Part shown: positions 33,436-41,992 of the stretch, piece after piece | Numbering within the stretch: position 1 is the stretch's first letter | How the letters are laid out: each line of letters starts with the position of its first letter | Origin: CAVRXQ01 sp963849105 | GTDB taxonomy: Bacteria > Actinomycetota > Acidimicrobiia > Acidimicrobiales > Bog-793 | Length of the DNA stretch: 64,000 nt | Direction: 5' to 3' | Assembly: GCA_963849105.1 (NCBI GenBank) | Contig: CAWKGD010000002.1 | Coordinates: 124,001-188,000, forward strand | The notes under the pieces: model-generated | Database searches by the model: none | What the model was told of the DNA's origin: nothing | Seen by the model: only the letters and a program-made list of their open reading frames with translations | Translations under genes and position numbers: made by a program

Positions 33436-34820
33436 CTCGCCGCCTGCATGAGCGCGCGGGAGCCGCTCGATAACAGCACGCGCCCCCGGCGAGTTGTGGT
33501 CGAGTCGAGCTCACCGTGGTCGTAGAGGACGACTCCCCCAACGATTGTGATGATCGGCCACCCAGTTACTTCCAGGCCCTCGTACGGGGAGAAGTCCGAG
33601 TATCCGCGTAGGGATTGCGCGGTGATATTTCGTCGGAGGTCGGTGTCCACCACAATCAGATCGGCGTCGTTGCCCACCTCGATCGCCCCCTTCCCGCTCA
33701 GGCCGAAGGCCCGGGCCGGGTTAGTGGACGTCAAGCGCACTACCTCCTCGATTGACAGCTGCCCAGTTCGCACCCCCCGATCGAGCAGGCTGGGCAGGAT
33801 CATCTGCATGCCTGAGGGCAAGCCGGGGCCGGCGTCCCAGATGCTGCCGGCCTTGTCCGAGCTGAGATAGTCGCAATGGTCGGAGCCCATCCAGTCCACA
33901 CGTCCGGCGATCAGCTCCTGCCACAGTAAGGTCGAGTTAGCGGCGGAGCGAATGGGCGGATTCATCTTCGCCTCGACCCCCAGGTTCATGCCCGTGTGCA
34001 GCATTAGGAACTGAGGACACGTTTCGACATAGACGGCAGTCCCGTTTCGTTGAGCGTCGACGGCGATCGCCGGGCCTGTACCGACGCTGGTGTGAGCGAT
34101 GGCCAGTGGGACACCAGCTGCCCTGGCAAGGTGGATCGACCGGGAGATCGCCTCCTCTTCGGTGAACGCGGGGCGGTAGCGTTCCCAGGTCGCGATGTCC
34201 GTTGCCTCCGGGTGGGCGAGGCGCATTGCCTCCCGCTGCCTAAGGATGACGTCTATGTTCTCGGCGTGGACGATAGCCAGGGCACCAGGACACTGGGCCA
34301 CACTTTGGAAGCCCTCGAACATTAAGCCGTCGTCCACGCCCGCGATGCCGTATGCCGACTCCGGTCCTTTCATGGCCATATGGAATTTGAAAGAGCCGAT
34401 CCCCAGCTCGGCGAAGGCCCGCGGGATTTCCGCGACCTGCAATTCGTTCTTGATCATGCAGTGAAATCCGACGTCAATCAGGCTGTTCTTCTCCACCGCG
34501 GACGCGTGCTCTTCGTACGTGGCAAGGTGGCTGTTCTCGGCCGTCAGGTAGTGCATGACGGCCGTCACGCCTGCTGCGACAGCAGCCTCAGACTCAGTTC
34601 TGCAGGCAGCACCGAAGCTCTGGCTCAGGCCGAAGTGGACGTGCGGGTCGATGACGCCGGGCAGCAAGTAGCGTCCTCGCGCGTCGATCTCCTCGTCCGC
34701 TTCGGGGCGATCGGCGGAGTCGACGATGGCCCTGATGAGCCCCTCGTCGACCAACACGGTCGCAGGATGGCATCCCGTCGCCTTTACCACGTTGGCGTTG
34801 GCGATACTCAGCGATGGCAT
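33432..34820 (-). CDS. Hydantoinase/dihydropyrimidinase-type cyclic amidohydrolase (copy 1)
   Basis: This is a TIM-barrel amidohydrolase that opens cyclic amide or ureide rings. The start is placed at ATG 34820 (GAGG 8 nt upstream) rather than GTG 34829, giving 462 residues. The binuclear metal site is complete: HVHF (H60, H62), the carbamylated lysine K145 in GSFKFHM, H185 (IVHAEN), H243 (IAHTS) and D314 (GSDHCD). ETCPQFL is the substrate-loop signature of D-hydantoinases and dihydropyrimidinases. Overlap with the cupin gene indicates an operon. Confidence 0.88.
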   Translation of the reverse strand: MPSLSIANANVVKATGCHPATVLVDEGLIRAIVDSADRPEADEEIDARGRYLLPGVIDPHVHFGLSQSFGAACRTESEAAVAAGVTAVMHYLTAENSHLATYEEHASAVEKNSLIDVGFHCMIKNELQVAEIPRAFAELGIGSFKFHMAMKGPESAYGIAGVDDGLMFEGFQSVAQCPGALAIVHAENIDVILRQREAMRLAHPEATDIATWERYRPAFTEEEAISRSIHLARAAGVPLAIAHTSVGTGPAIAVDAQRNGTAVYVETCPQFLMLHTGMNLGVEAKMNPPIRSAANSTLLWQELIAGRVDWMGSDHCDYLSSDKAGSIWDAGPGLPSGMQMILPSLLDRGVRTGQLSIEEVVRLTSTNPARAFGLSGKGAIEVGNDADLIVVDTDLRRNITAQSLRGYSDFSPYEGLEVTGWPIITIVGGVVLYDHGELDSTTTRRGRVLLSSGSRALMQAAR

Positions 34821-34848
34821 CGCACCCACCTCGCTGCTGCAACGCCTC

Positions 34849-35718
34849 TCATGGCCACATGAGGTTGGGTCCTTGCCTGGTTGCCTCCCACTCGCCGTGG
34901 TCTGCAGCCGTCAAGAACGCGGCCACGGTGTGATTGAACCAGTCCGGCTCCTCCAGATTGAGGGTGTGCCCCGCCTGCGGGCAGACAGCGAGCCCGCTTC
35001 TCGGGATGTGGGACTTCAGGAACAGGGCCGGCTCGAGGGATCCCCAGTCGTCGTCTCCAGCTAGGACTAGGGTGGGCACCGGGCTCCGTTCGAGGAGGTC
35101 GACGGAGTCGTAAAAGGATGGGCGCTCCATCTGTATCCTCCTGATGGTGAAGGCCGCGCCAACAGGGGAGCGTCTTGCCATCATGTCGCGAAACGCCTGC
35201 CAACTCTTTGGGTCCTTCCGGAGCAGGGGCAGTCGCGCCGGTCCGTGGGCAAACCTGTCCGCAACCTCGGCCATCGGAAGGCTTTCGAAGCAGTGCGCGA
35301 GTTCGGTGCACTCCTTTCGGAATTGGTCGCGGGTCCCGGGTGAACTGCCATAGCCGATGCTGGCGAGCACCTGGCAGGCGACGAGGTCTCCCTCTCGCAG
35401 CGAGAGCCAAAGTGCAGTTGCCGCCCCCATCGAGAGCCCGATCAGGCTAACGCGGCTCAATCCGAGCTTCCGGACGACCGTCACGGCGTCGTCCACCGCG
35501 CGGTCCTGGGAGTAGGAATTGGGGTCAGGCGGTACGTCTGATGGGGAGTAGCCTCGCGCGGAGTAGGTGATGCATCGGAACTTCCGGCTAAAGTAACCGA
35601 CCTGGGGTTTCCAGCTCGAATGGTCGGCGGCAAACTCGTGCAGGAAGAGAAGGGCGTCCCCGTCGCCGACTTCCTCGATGTAAAGGCGAACGCCGTCGTC
35701 TGTCCTTATGTAGCTCAT
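34849..35718 (-). CDS. Alpha/beta hydrolase
   Basis: A 289-residue alpha/beta-fold hydrolase. The nucleophile elbow is GLSMGAA, the acid is the Asp in LAGDDDWGSLEP and the base is the His in CPQAGHTLNLEEP. The HG oxyanion motif is replaced by FLHEFAADHSSW, close to esterase, C-C hydrolase and enol-lactonase enzymes such as PcaD. It lies 28 bp upstream of amidohydrolase copy 1 and overlaps the preceding broken LLM gene by 4 bp, so all belong to one minus-strand transcript. The substrate is unknown. Confidence 0.87.
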   Translation of the reverse strand: MSYIRTDDGVRLYIEEVGDGDALLFLHEFAADHSSWKPQVGYFSRKFRCITYSARGYSPSDVPPDPNSYSQDRAVDDAVTVVRKLGLSRVSLIGLSMGAATALWLSLREGDLVACQVLASIGYGSSPGTRDQFRKECTELAHCFESLPMAEVADRFAHGPARLPLLRKDPKSWQAFRDMMARRSPVGAAFTIRRIQMERPSFYDSVDLLERSPVPTLVLAGDDDWGSLEPALFLKSHIPRSGLAVCPQAGHTLNLEEPDWFNHTVAAFLTAADHGEWEATRQGPNLMWP

Positions 35719-36284
35719 CCTGCGCCGCCTTCCGGCTTTGATGCTCTGTCAGGGGTGGAGCTCATCGGAGCTGGACGTCGTCGCCCAGGGTGAGGTGGAT
35801 TACGCGGTTCAGGTCGGCATCCTGGTAGCGCTGCCGCGCCTGCCTGCAGTCGGAGGCACCTCCGCAGATTGTCAGCGATCAATTCGTCGGTGATCCACTT
35901 CGCTCCGCGCTTGGCGCCACCTTGCGAGACATCGTCCGCCAGCATTTGCCAGCCCTCTTCGCCGAGAGGAGTATGGCGTGTGACGTCAGGGAGTCGCGCA
36001 AGGTAAGTGGCCACGACTGGGCGCAGCTTTTCGAAGGCTTCCCGCTTCGACTCGGCAACAAGCGTCACACAAAGCATCGCCGTGTCGAACGCCGCCAGAT
36101 TCCGATTCGCTTGCTTCGCGCCGTTCGCGATCGCGCCGGACTTGGGACAAGCCGAGATGCCGTCCCGCGAGAAGTTGTGCTCGGCAAACCAGAGAGAGTC
36201 GTAACCCAGTTCCTCGGTTCGTCGCCCGATGTCCGCCGACTCCTGGACATCCAGATTGCCCAGCAGGCCGAAGCCGATCGCCAT
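35715..36284 (-). pseudogene. LLM-class flavin/F420 oxidoreductase with large internal deletion
   Basis: From ATG 36284 the product begins like the intact gene at 39270: GFGLLGNLDVQESADIGRR, YDSLWFAEHNFSRDG. After about residue 55 it jumps straight to a segment matching the last third of that protein (VTLVAESKREAFEKLRPVVA, YLARLPDVT), so about 150 residues of the barrel are missing. The C-terminus then leaves frame: another frame reads RQRYQDADLNRVIHLTLGDD, the expected tail. It is clearly inactive. Its TGATG contact with the upstream amidohydrolase remnant shows former coupling. Confidence 0.8.
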
Positions 36285-36465
36285 CAGTGGACCTCTTCCC
36301 TGGGCTCGTCGATCACTGAATCTCCTCTCCGAGTCCTTGCACCCAAATAGTCCGTCGGCGGTTTCATCCACTGCCCCGACACCATTACTGCGCGCACACG
36401 CCGGGGATCCGTCAGAAGCTTGACGTCGAGATCAGGGCTCCCGCCGACCACGATCAGGTCCGCCG
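36284..36465 (-). pseudogene. C-terminal remnant of an amidohydrolase
   Basis: Read on the minus strand and ending at TGA 36284-36286, it contains HTADLIVVGGSPDLDVKLL and RRVRAVMVSGQWM. These match the closing beta-sandwich segment of imidazolonepropionase-like amidohydrolases. Everything upstream is missing and the next gene (thiolase) ends at 36521. It differs in type from the hydantoinase-like copies nearby. Confidence 0.65.
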
Positions 36466-36520
36466 TGTGGCTGAGCTGGCTCTGTGATCTCGGTGTTCGA
36501 GCATTACGTGAAACGGATCG

Positions 36521-37729
36521 TCACACACGTTCGAATAGTGCCGCGAGCCCCTGTCCACCGCCAATACACATTGTTTCCAGTCCGAAACGTACCTGTCTCC
36601 TTGCCATCTCGTGCAACAGCGTCGTCAAGATGCGCGCACCAGTCGCGCCCACAGGATGCCCCAGTGATATTCCAGAGCCATTCACATTCAGGCGCTCAAA
36701 ATCCCTTCGGCCGAACTTCCACACTTTCGTGACTGCAAGAACTTGGGCGGCGAAGGCTTCGTTGAGCTCGATAAGGTCGATATCGGATAGCGACAGCTCC
36801 GCCCGCTCGAGCACACGCTGAGTCGCAGGCACGGGTCCGAGGCCCATTGTCGGCGGAGGAACCCCCGCGACGGCCCATGTCACCAGTTTGGCTAGCGGCC
36901 GCAAACCAAGCTCTTCTGCTCGGTCGCGGTGAGTCACGATACAGACCGATGCTGCATCGTTCTGTCCGCTCGCGTTCCCCGCAGTAACTGTTGCCTCAGG
37001 GTCGATGTCTCCCATGACAGGACGGAGCTTCGCAAGCTTTTCGATAGTTGTATCCGAGCGAGGATGCTCGTCCCTGTCAATGACCGAATGGTCGGGACCA
37101 GAGTCAATCCTCACCAGCTCGTCGCTGAAATAACCAGCTTGCTGTGCATGGACCGCACGCCGATGAGATTCCAAGGCAAGTTCATCCTGTTCAAGTCTTG
37201 AGATTCGGAATTCGCGACGTAGGTTCTCCGCAGTCTCAACCATCCCGCCCGGCACAGGGAAGTGGATCCCCCCAGCGGTGACGCGGGCTCGCGCAAGTCT
37301 GTCGTGGAAGACGACTCGGTTCCCTTGGATCGTGCCTCGCAATTCGGTGCTATAGAACTCAACCTGGCTCATGCTTTCGGCCCCGCCTGCAAGGACCAGA
37401 TCGGCTGCGCCGACTTGGATCTGCATTGCGGCGTAGAGCACTGCCTGAAGTCCCGAACCGCACCGACGATCGATCTGCACGCCCGGCACCTCAACCGGCA
37501 TGCCCGCGTCGAGTGCTGCCACTCGGCCGATCGCAGGCGCCTCTCCATCCGGGTACGACTGTCCAAGAATTACGTCATCGACGACCATCGGATCTAGCCC
37601 TGTTCGCCCCAACACAGCACCGATGACTGACGCTCCTAACTGAGCTGCCGACATCTGGCGTAACGATCCCCCGATGCGTCCTACTGGTGTCCGCAGCGGC
37701 TCACAGATGACTGCCTCACGAAAATCCAT
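36521..37729 (-). CDS. Acetyl-CoA acetyltransferase (thiolase)
   Basis: A thiolase of 402 residues from ATG 37729 (a GTG three codons earlier is possible). The acyl-accepting cysteine lies in IDRRCGSGLQAV near residue 90, the NEAF motif is ELNEAFAAQVLAV, the histidine is in SLGHPVGATGARI and the second cysteine is in MCIGGGQGLA. All four are intact, as in biosynthetic and degradative thiolases. With the CoA-transferase at 40.4-41.8 kb it would cleave a 3-oxoacyl-CoA to acetyl-CoA. It is the first gene of the lower-GC block reading from the left and the last of its transcript. Confidence 0.93.
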   Translation of the reverse strand: MDFREAVICEPLRTPVGRIGGSLRQMSAAQLGASVIGAVLGRTGLDPMVVDDVILGQSYPDGEAPAIGRVAALDAGMPVEVPGVQIDRRCGSGLQAVLYAAMQIQVGAADLVLAGGAESMSQVEFYSTELRGTIQGNRVVFHDRLARARVTAGGIHFPVPGGMVETAENLRREFRISRLEQDELALESHRRAVHAQQAGYFSDELVRIDSGPDHSVIDRDEHPRSDTTIEKLAKLRPVMGDIDPEATVTAGNASGQNDAASVCIVTHRDRAEELGLRPLAKLVTWAVAGVPPPTMGLGPVPATQRVLERAELSLSDIDLIELNEAFAAQVLAVTKVWKFGRRDFERLNVNGSGISLGHPVGATGARILTTLLHEMARRQVRFGLETMCIGGGQGLAALFERV

Positions 37730-37858
37730 TGCCCGCACGCACTCTCATCTTGCTCAGATTTCCAATCTCTTTTCGGTGACTTCAATCGATCTGCTCAACG
37801 ACGTGGTCCGCCATCCGTTGACTTATAACTGTGTTATTCGCCTCCAAACGCATCGGCC

Positions 37859-39238
37859 TCACGCCACGTATTTGCCAGCTGGGTGCTCCGCGATGAGCTC
37901 ACCGTCCTCGGCGATTTGCTGTCCCCGAACAAATGTCTTGATCACTTTCCCCTTTACGCGCCGACCGTCCCAGAGGCAGTAGTCGCTCGAGCTCTTCAAA
38001 GAATCGACCGACATGACCCATTCGCGCTCAAGATCAACCACGATGATGTCGGCATCCGATCCAGATGCAAGCGCTCCTTTCGTCGGGTATATGCCGTACA
38101 CACGAGCCGGATTCTCGGAGCACAGCTGAACAAACTTTTCAAGAGTGATGCGATTCCTATGCACGCCGTCGGAAAGCATCACTGGTGCAATGGATCCAGT
38201 GAGCCCCCCGCCGCTACCGGCTCTCTCGGTCGGTTCACCCCACAGTCCTCCAGGGATCTCCTTGTCTTCTCTTCGCGCGATCTGATGATCTGAGCCAATG
38301 AATGTGATCGTTCCGTTATCGCATGCTCTCCACAACGCCAGCTGATTTGCCTCATCTCGCAGAGGCGGCATCTGCTTGCCCAACAGTCCAAGTTCGTCCG
38401 TCGGTGGCAGCGAGAGATATTGGGGACAGGTTTCGGCATATACGCGCGCGCCACGCTTCCTCAAATGATCGATCGTTAGCAATGTTTCAGCTGCAGCTAC
38501 ATGGACGAGACTGATTGGAACTCCGAGTTCGAGACTGATCAATCCGGCTACGAACGCTTGTGCCTCTTCGGTGAAGGCGGGTCTCGTCGAAGCCCACGTT
38601 CGCAGATCCTGCTTGCCGGACGCTGCCACTCGTTCAAACAACATGTGAATTATCTCTGGCTCCTCACAGTGCACAGACGCGAACGCGGGAGGGCCGACAT
38701 CCCTAATTTTCTCAAAAGCTTTGTAGAGAAAGGCCCAATCCAGATGAGGAAAGCCATACTGTTCTCTTTCCAGCATGGACAGGTTGATCCAGAAATTGAA
38801 CGAGTTCACACCATCGGCGACAAGCGCTGGAATCTCCTCGATCTGTTCGAGCGTTCCGATCGCAGCGTTGAACTTGAAATCGACGAACGATTCCTTCTCG
38901 CAGAGTGATCGAGCCGCCGAATGCACCGGCAATCGGACTGGAAGAGTAAGGTCGCCCATTTGCACGTATGTAATGATTGTCGTAACCCCATTCACGGCTG
39001 CGTGTATGGATTCTTGGCGGGCGGTATCGTCCCAATTCACACGCCCAAAGATTCCATGGGCGTCGATGAGCCCAGGTAATACGTAGAAACCCTCGGCATC
39101 GACTCTCTGATCTGCCTCCGGCAGCGACTCGTCGCTACCAACATCGATGATCTTGCCTGAACTCGCCGCGATGCCGCCGCGCATCCATCCATACGGCGTG
39201 TAGACAATTCCGTTGTTGATCGTCAGCTCGGCCTTCAT
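37859..39238 (-). CDS. Amidohydrolase-like protein lacking conserved metal ligands (copy 2)
   Basis: The 459-residue protein is clearly homologous to the hydantoinase family (ETCPQYLSLPP, SENPARVYGIYPTKGAL, GSDADIIVVD). However, the first metal motif HxH reads DAHGIFG (H61 followed by I63) and the carbamylated lysine position reads NSFNFWI (N148). The other ligands H190, H246 and D317 are kept. The frame is undamaged over full length, so this is a diverged protein rather than a broken gene. It may use one metal or none, or act as a non-catalytic partner. It is 31 bp downstream of the LLM gene. Confidence 0.85.
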   Translation of the reverse strand: MKAELTINNGIVYTPYGWMRGGIAASSGKIIDVGSDESLPEADQRVDAEGFYVLPGLIDAHGIFGRVNWDDTARQESIHAAVNGVTTIITYVQMGDLTLPVRLPVHSAARSLCEKESFVDFKFNAAIGTLEQIEEIPALVADGVNSFNFWINLSMLEREQYGFPHLDWAFLYKAFEKIRDVGPPAFASVHCEEPEIIHMLFERVAASGKQDLRTWASTRPAFTEEAQAFVAGLISLELGVPISLVHVAAAETLLTIDHLRKRGARVYAETCPQYLSLPPTDELGLLGKQMPPLRDEANQLALWRACDNGTITFIGSDHQIARREDKEIPGGLWGEPTERAGSGGGLTGSIAPVMLSDGVHRNRITLEKFVQLCSENPARVYGIYPTKGALASGSDADIIVVDLEREWVMSVDSLKSSSDYCLWDGRRVKGKVIKTFVRGQQIAEDGELIAEHPAGKYVA

Positions 39239-39269
39239 GGGATCCCTTCTTCAAACTGTCCAACTCGCG

Positions 39270-40256
39270 TCAGTCACGGTCAGCTCTTGGAGCGAGTGCT
39301 TCCAACACGCGTCGTTCTTCGGCGAAAGGCGTAATGATCGGCATAGTGATACCCGCAGACAAGTAGTGTTCTAGCCCCTCATGTAAGTCGCTCTCTGTCC
39401 CGTTGATACTCACCTCGTCCACCAACTCGTCCGAAACAAACTTTGCTCCCGCATCTCCACCGCCATGTGCAACAGCATTCGACATCTCTTCCCAGCCACT
39501 GCCCCAGATGGACGTCTGCTTCGCGATATCAGGCAGACGGGAAAGATAAAGGGCGATCAGAGGACGAAGACGGTTCCGAGTTTCTTGCTTTGATTCGCCT
39601 ATGCATGTGACCAGCATCATTCCGACATCCCAATGATCGAGATGTCGGCCAGCCTTGGCTGCGCCAGTTTGCAACAGCTTCATCGTCCGCTTCACATAAT
39701 CTTCGCCAAGAAAGGCATTCAGCAGCACGCCATCTGCGATCTCTCCACTGAGTTCGCACGATTTTGGACCGGTTGCACCGATGTATATCGGGATCTCTTC
39801 ACGTATCGGTTGGAAGTCCAATTCCGCGTCTTCGAGAATTACATGGCTCCCCTCGTAGGAGACATGTCGCCCAAATCCCTTCCAAACAGCTCTGCAACCT
39901 TCTACGTACTCGCGAAGAACGGAGAGCGGCCTTTCGTAATCGATTCCTTGTGCCTTGATCAGGAGACGTGAACCCGCACCGAGACCTAGAACGACTCGAC
40001 CGCCAGTTAATTCATCCAGCGTCGCAAAAGTTGTCGCCAGGAGCAGCGGACTGCGCGTGAAAATCGGTACGACACAAGGCCCTATGCGAATGCGTTCAGT
40101 CACAGCACCCGCCGCAGCGCATACGCTCACGCCATCGCGTGAGAAATTATGCTCGGCGAACCAAATCGAGTCGTACCCAAGATCCTCGGCGCGCCGAGCA
40201 ATATCCAATGACTCCTTCACAGGTAGGTTGTTCAGCAAACCAAAGGCGATCTTCAC
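39270..40256 (-). CDS. LLM-class flavin/F420-dependent oxidoreductase
   Basis: This is a luciferase-like TIM-barrel oxidoreductase of 328 residues from GTG 40254-40256 (GGAGG 7 nt upstream). Family features are IAFGLLNNLPVKESLDIA, LGYDSIWFAEHNFSRDG, GPCVVPIFTRSPLLLA, LDELTGGRVVLGLGAGS and IYIGATGPKSCELSGEIADG. This is the pattern of 5,10-methylene-tetrahydromethanopterin-reductase-like (F420) enzymes. It would reduce or oxidise the substrate of the neighbouring amidohydrolases. The region upstream carries a candidate operator at 40383-40397. Confidence 0.9.
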   Translation of the reverse strand: MKIAFGLLNNLPVKESLDIARRAEDLGYDSIWFAEHNFSRDGVSVCAAAGAVTERIRIGPCVVPIFTRSPLLLATTFATLDELTGGRVVLGLGAGSRLLIKAQGIDYERPLSVLREYVEGCRAVWKGFGRHVSYEGSHVILEDAELDFQPIREEIPIYIGATGPKSCELSGEIADGVLLNAFLGEDYVKRTMKLLQTGAAKAGRHLDHWDVGMMLVTCIGESKQETRNRLRPLIALYLSRLPDIAKQTSIWGSGWEEMSNAVAHGGGDAGAKFVSDELVDEVSINGTESDLHEGLEHYLSAGITMPIITPFAEERRVLEALAPRADRD

Positions 40257-40382
40257 GTCATGACCTCCACAACATCGGTTCGGCGTAACTGATGCCATCT
40301 GAGTTGACGACCACACCTCGTCCGTGCCCCCATCTGTGACGCATCTTCCTCCTCTACAGTTCTGCGATCAGCGCGTTTCTGA

Positions 40383-40397
40383 TGGAAGAGACTTCCA
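40383..40397. promoter_or_regulatory. Candidate IclR-type operator upstream of the LLM gene
   Basis: The perfect palindrome TGGAAGAGACTTCCA (6-bp arms, 3-bp centre) resembles the TGGAAATNATTTCCA consensus described for IclR. It lies 126 bp upstream of the LLM start and after the CoA-transferase stop. An IclR gene is in the island at 48513. Confidence 0.4.
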
Positions 40398-40446
40398 TAC
40401 CTTCCCAGTGCAGAGTGCCCTCCTCCTCCCTGGACACGAACCCAGG

Positions 40447-41142
40447 TCAGTAACTTATTGGCGCTTTGTCGGAGGAATTTTCGCTCAAAGTGAAGCGGTT
40501 GCTTAAGCGGACGACCGTATCTGTGGCAGCTTGGACCTCAGCTAGCGTGAGACGAGGATGATGTTCTCGGATCAGTACTCCTTCCTGCGTGATGTCCATG
40601 ACCGCAAGATCCGAATAGACACGTCGGACGCATCCCTTGCCCGTTAGTGGATAACTGCATTTCTCGACAATCTTCGGCCGACCCAATTTGTCCTGGTGAT
40701 GCATCATCACCCACACGTGCCTCGAACCAACGACAAGATCCATGGCTCCGCCGACGCTCCCAAGTCTTTCGTTGGCTACCATCCAACTTGCCAAATCGCC
40801 ATGTTCTGATACCTGATATGCCCCTAGCACGGCGACATCGAGACGTCCGCCTCTGACGACCGCGAACGAATCCGCTTGGTTAACGATCGCGGCGCCTAAA
40901 CGAAGGGTGACCAACGATTTACCTGCATCAATCACGTTGGGATCCTCTGCACCGGGTAACGGAGGCGGTCCCATTCCGAGGATCCCGTTCTCGCTATGCA
41001 GAACGACATCCGGACGGTCAGCGACGTACCTCGCTACTCTCGTCGGCAAACCGATGCCGAGATTCACAACCGAGTTAACAGGAAGATCGTGGGCCACTAG
41101 GCGCGCCATTTCTTCCGCAGACCAACCCCGTGTCGAGCTCAC
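40447..41142 (-). CDS. 3-oxoacid CoA-transferase subunit B
   Basis: Beta subunit of a family I CoA-transferase (231 residues). The catalytic glutamate is E51 in HSENGILGMGP; other landmarks are VNLGIGLPTRVA, GGRLDVAVLGAYQV and the C-terminal ITQEGVLIREHHP. Together with subunit A it moves CoA from succinyl-CoA or acetyl-CoA to a 3-oxo acid such as acetoacetate or 3-oxoadipate. It overlaps subunit A by 4 bp. Confidence 0.93.
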   Translation of the reverse strand: MSSTRGWSAEEMARLVAHDLPVNSVVNLGIGLPTRVARYVADRPDVVLHSENGILGMGPPPLPGAEDPNVIDAGKSLVTLRLGAAIVNQADSFAVVRGGRLDVAVLGAYQVSEHGDLASWMVANERLGSVGGAMDLVVGSRHVWVMMHHQDKLGRPKIVEKCSYPLTGKGCVRRVYSDLAVMDITQEGVLIREHHPRLTLAEVQAATDTVVRLSNRFTLSENSSDKAPISY

Positions 41143-41804
41143 TGTGCCGCCTGAAATACTCTGTCCACGAACACTCCTGGAGTGTGAATGTCGTCCGGAT
41201 CGAGTTCTCCCGTCTCGACGATTTGCTCTGCTTCAACGATCGTCATTGACGCGGCCATCGCCATGAGAGGATTGAAGTTTCGAGCAGTCCGGTAGTAGCG
41301 GAGGTTGCCCACACGGTCCGCAACGGCCGCCTTGACCAGTGCGACATCACCCCGCAGCGGCTTCTCCAGGAGATACTCCACATCGCCAAACTTCCGCAAT
41401 TCCTTCCCTCTTGCGATTATCGTCCCCACGCCAGTCTGTACGTAAAAGGCTCCAAGTCCCGAAGCAGCAGCACGAATCCGCTCGGCAAGCGTTCCTTGCG
41501 GAACTAACTCGAGATCTACTTCACCCGCCTCATAAGCACGCTGAAAGTGATCATTACCGGATTGGGCTGGAAAGGACGCATACACACGACGCACCAGATG
41601 GGACTTAAACAGAAGAGCCAAGCCCCGGTCTCCAGTCCCGCAATTGTTCGACACGATGGTCAACTTGTTTGTGCCTCGAGCTGCTAGTGCCTCGAGTGCC
41701 GCGAAGGGCACACCAACGTCACCGAATCCGCCAACCAGCACGACACTTCCATCAGCGATGTCCGCAACTGCTTCCTGTGCCGATTTACTGATCTTGTCAA
41801 ACAT
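41139..41804 (-). CDS. 3-oxoacid CoA-transferase subunit A
   Basis: Alpha subunit of the same family I CoA-transferase (221 residues), with the glycine-rich VLVGGFGDVGVPFAAL, NNCGTGDRGLALL, QGTLAERIRAAASG and YYRTARNFNPLMA. AtoD, ScoA and PcaI are the closest named types; I cannot choose among them from sequence alone. The 188-bp gap upstream contains the terminator of the importer operon, so the pair probably has its own promoter. Confidence 0.93.
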   Translation of the reverse strand: MFDKISKSAQEAVADIADGSVVLVGGFGDVGVPFAALEALAARGTNKLTIVSNNCGTGDRGLALLFKSHLVRRVYASFPAQSGNDHFQRAYEAGEVDLELVPQGTLAERIRAAASGLGAFYVQTGVGTIIARGKELRKFGDVEYLLEKPLRGDVALVKAAVADRVGNLRYYRTARNFNPLMAMAASMTIVEAEQIVETGELDPDDIHTPGVFVDRVFQAAQ

Positions 41805-41936
41805 CGTCGTCGACGAACCGCTTCACGTGGCCATCCAATCCCCGCCGTCTCTCAATGAACAAGATCCACGGGATGAGCGAATCAGAGAGTCGTGCCTTCA
41901 CTTACCTTTCCCTTCGATCACTGCATGTCGACTTCA

Positions 41937-41976
41937 CTACTCCCGGATAGCGCCAAAAGCAGCCATCCGGGAGTAG
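41937..41976 (-). terminator. Inverted repeat terminating the importer operon
   Basis: Perfect 12-bp arms (CTACTCCCGGAT and its complement) flank a 16-nt loop, 17 bp after the stop of the substrate-binding protein gene. It has no T-tract. The position fits the end of the operon running from 48389 down to 41993. Confidence 0.6.
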
Positions 41977-41992
41977 CTCAGCCTCTCGTGAC

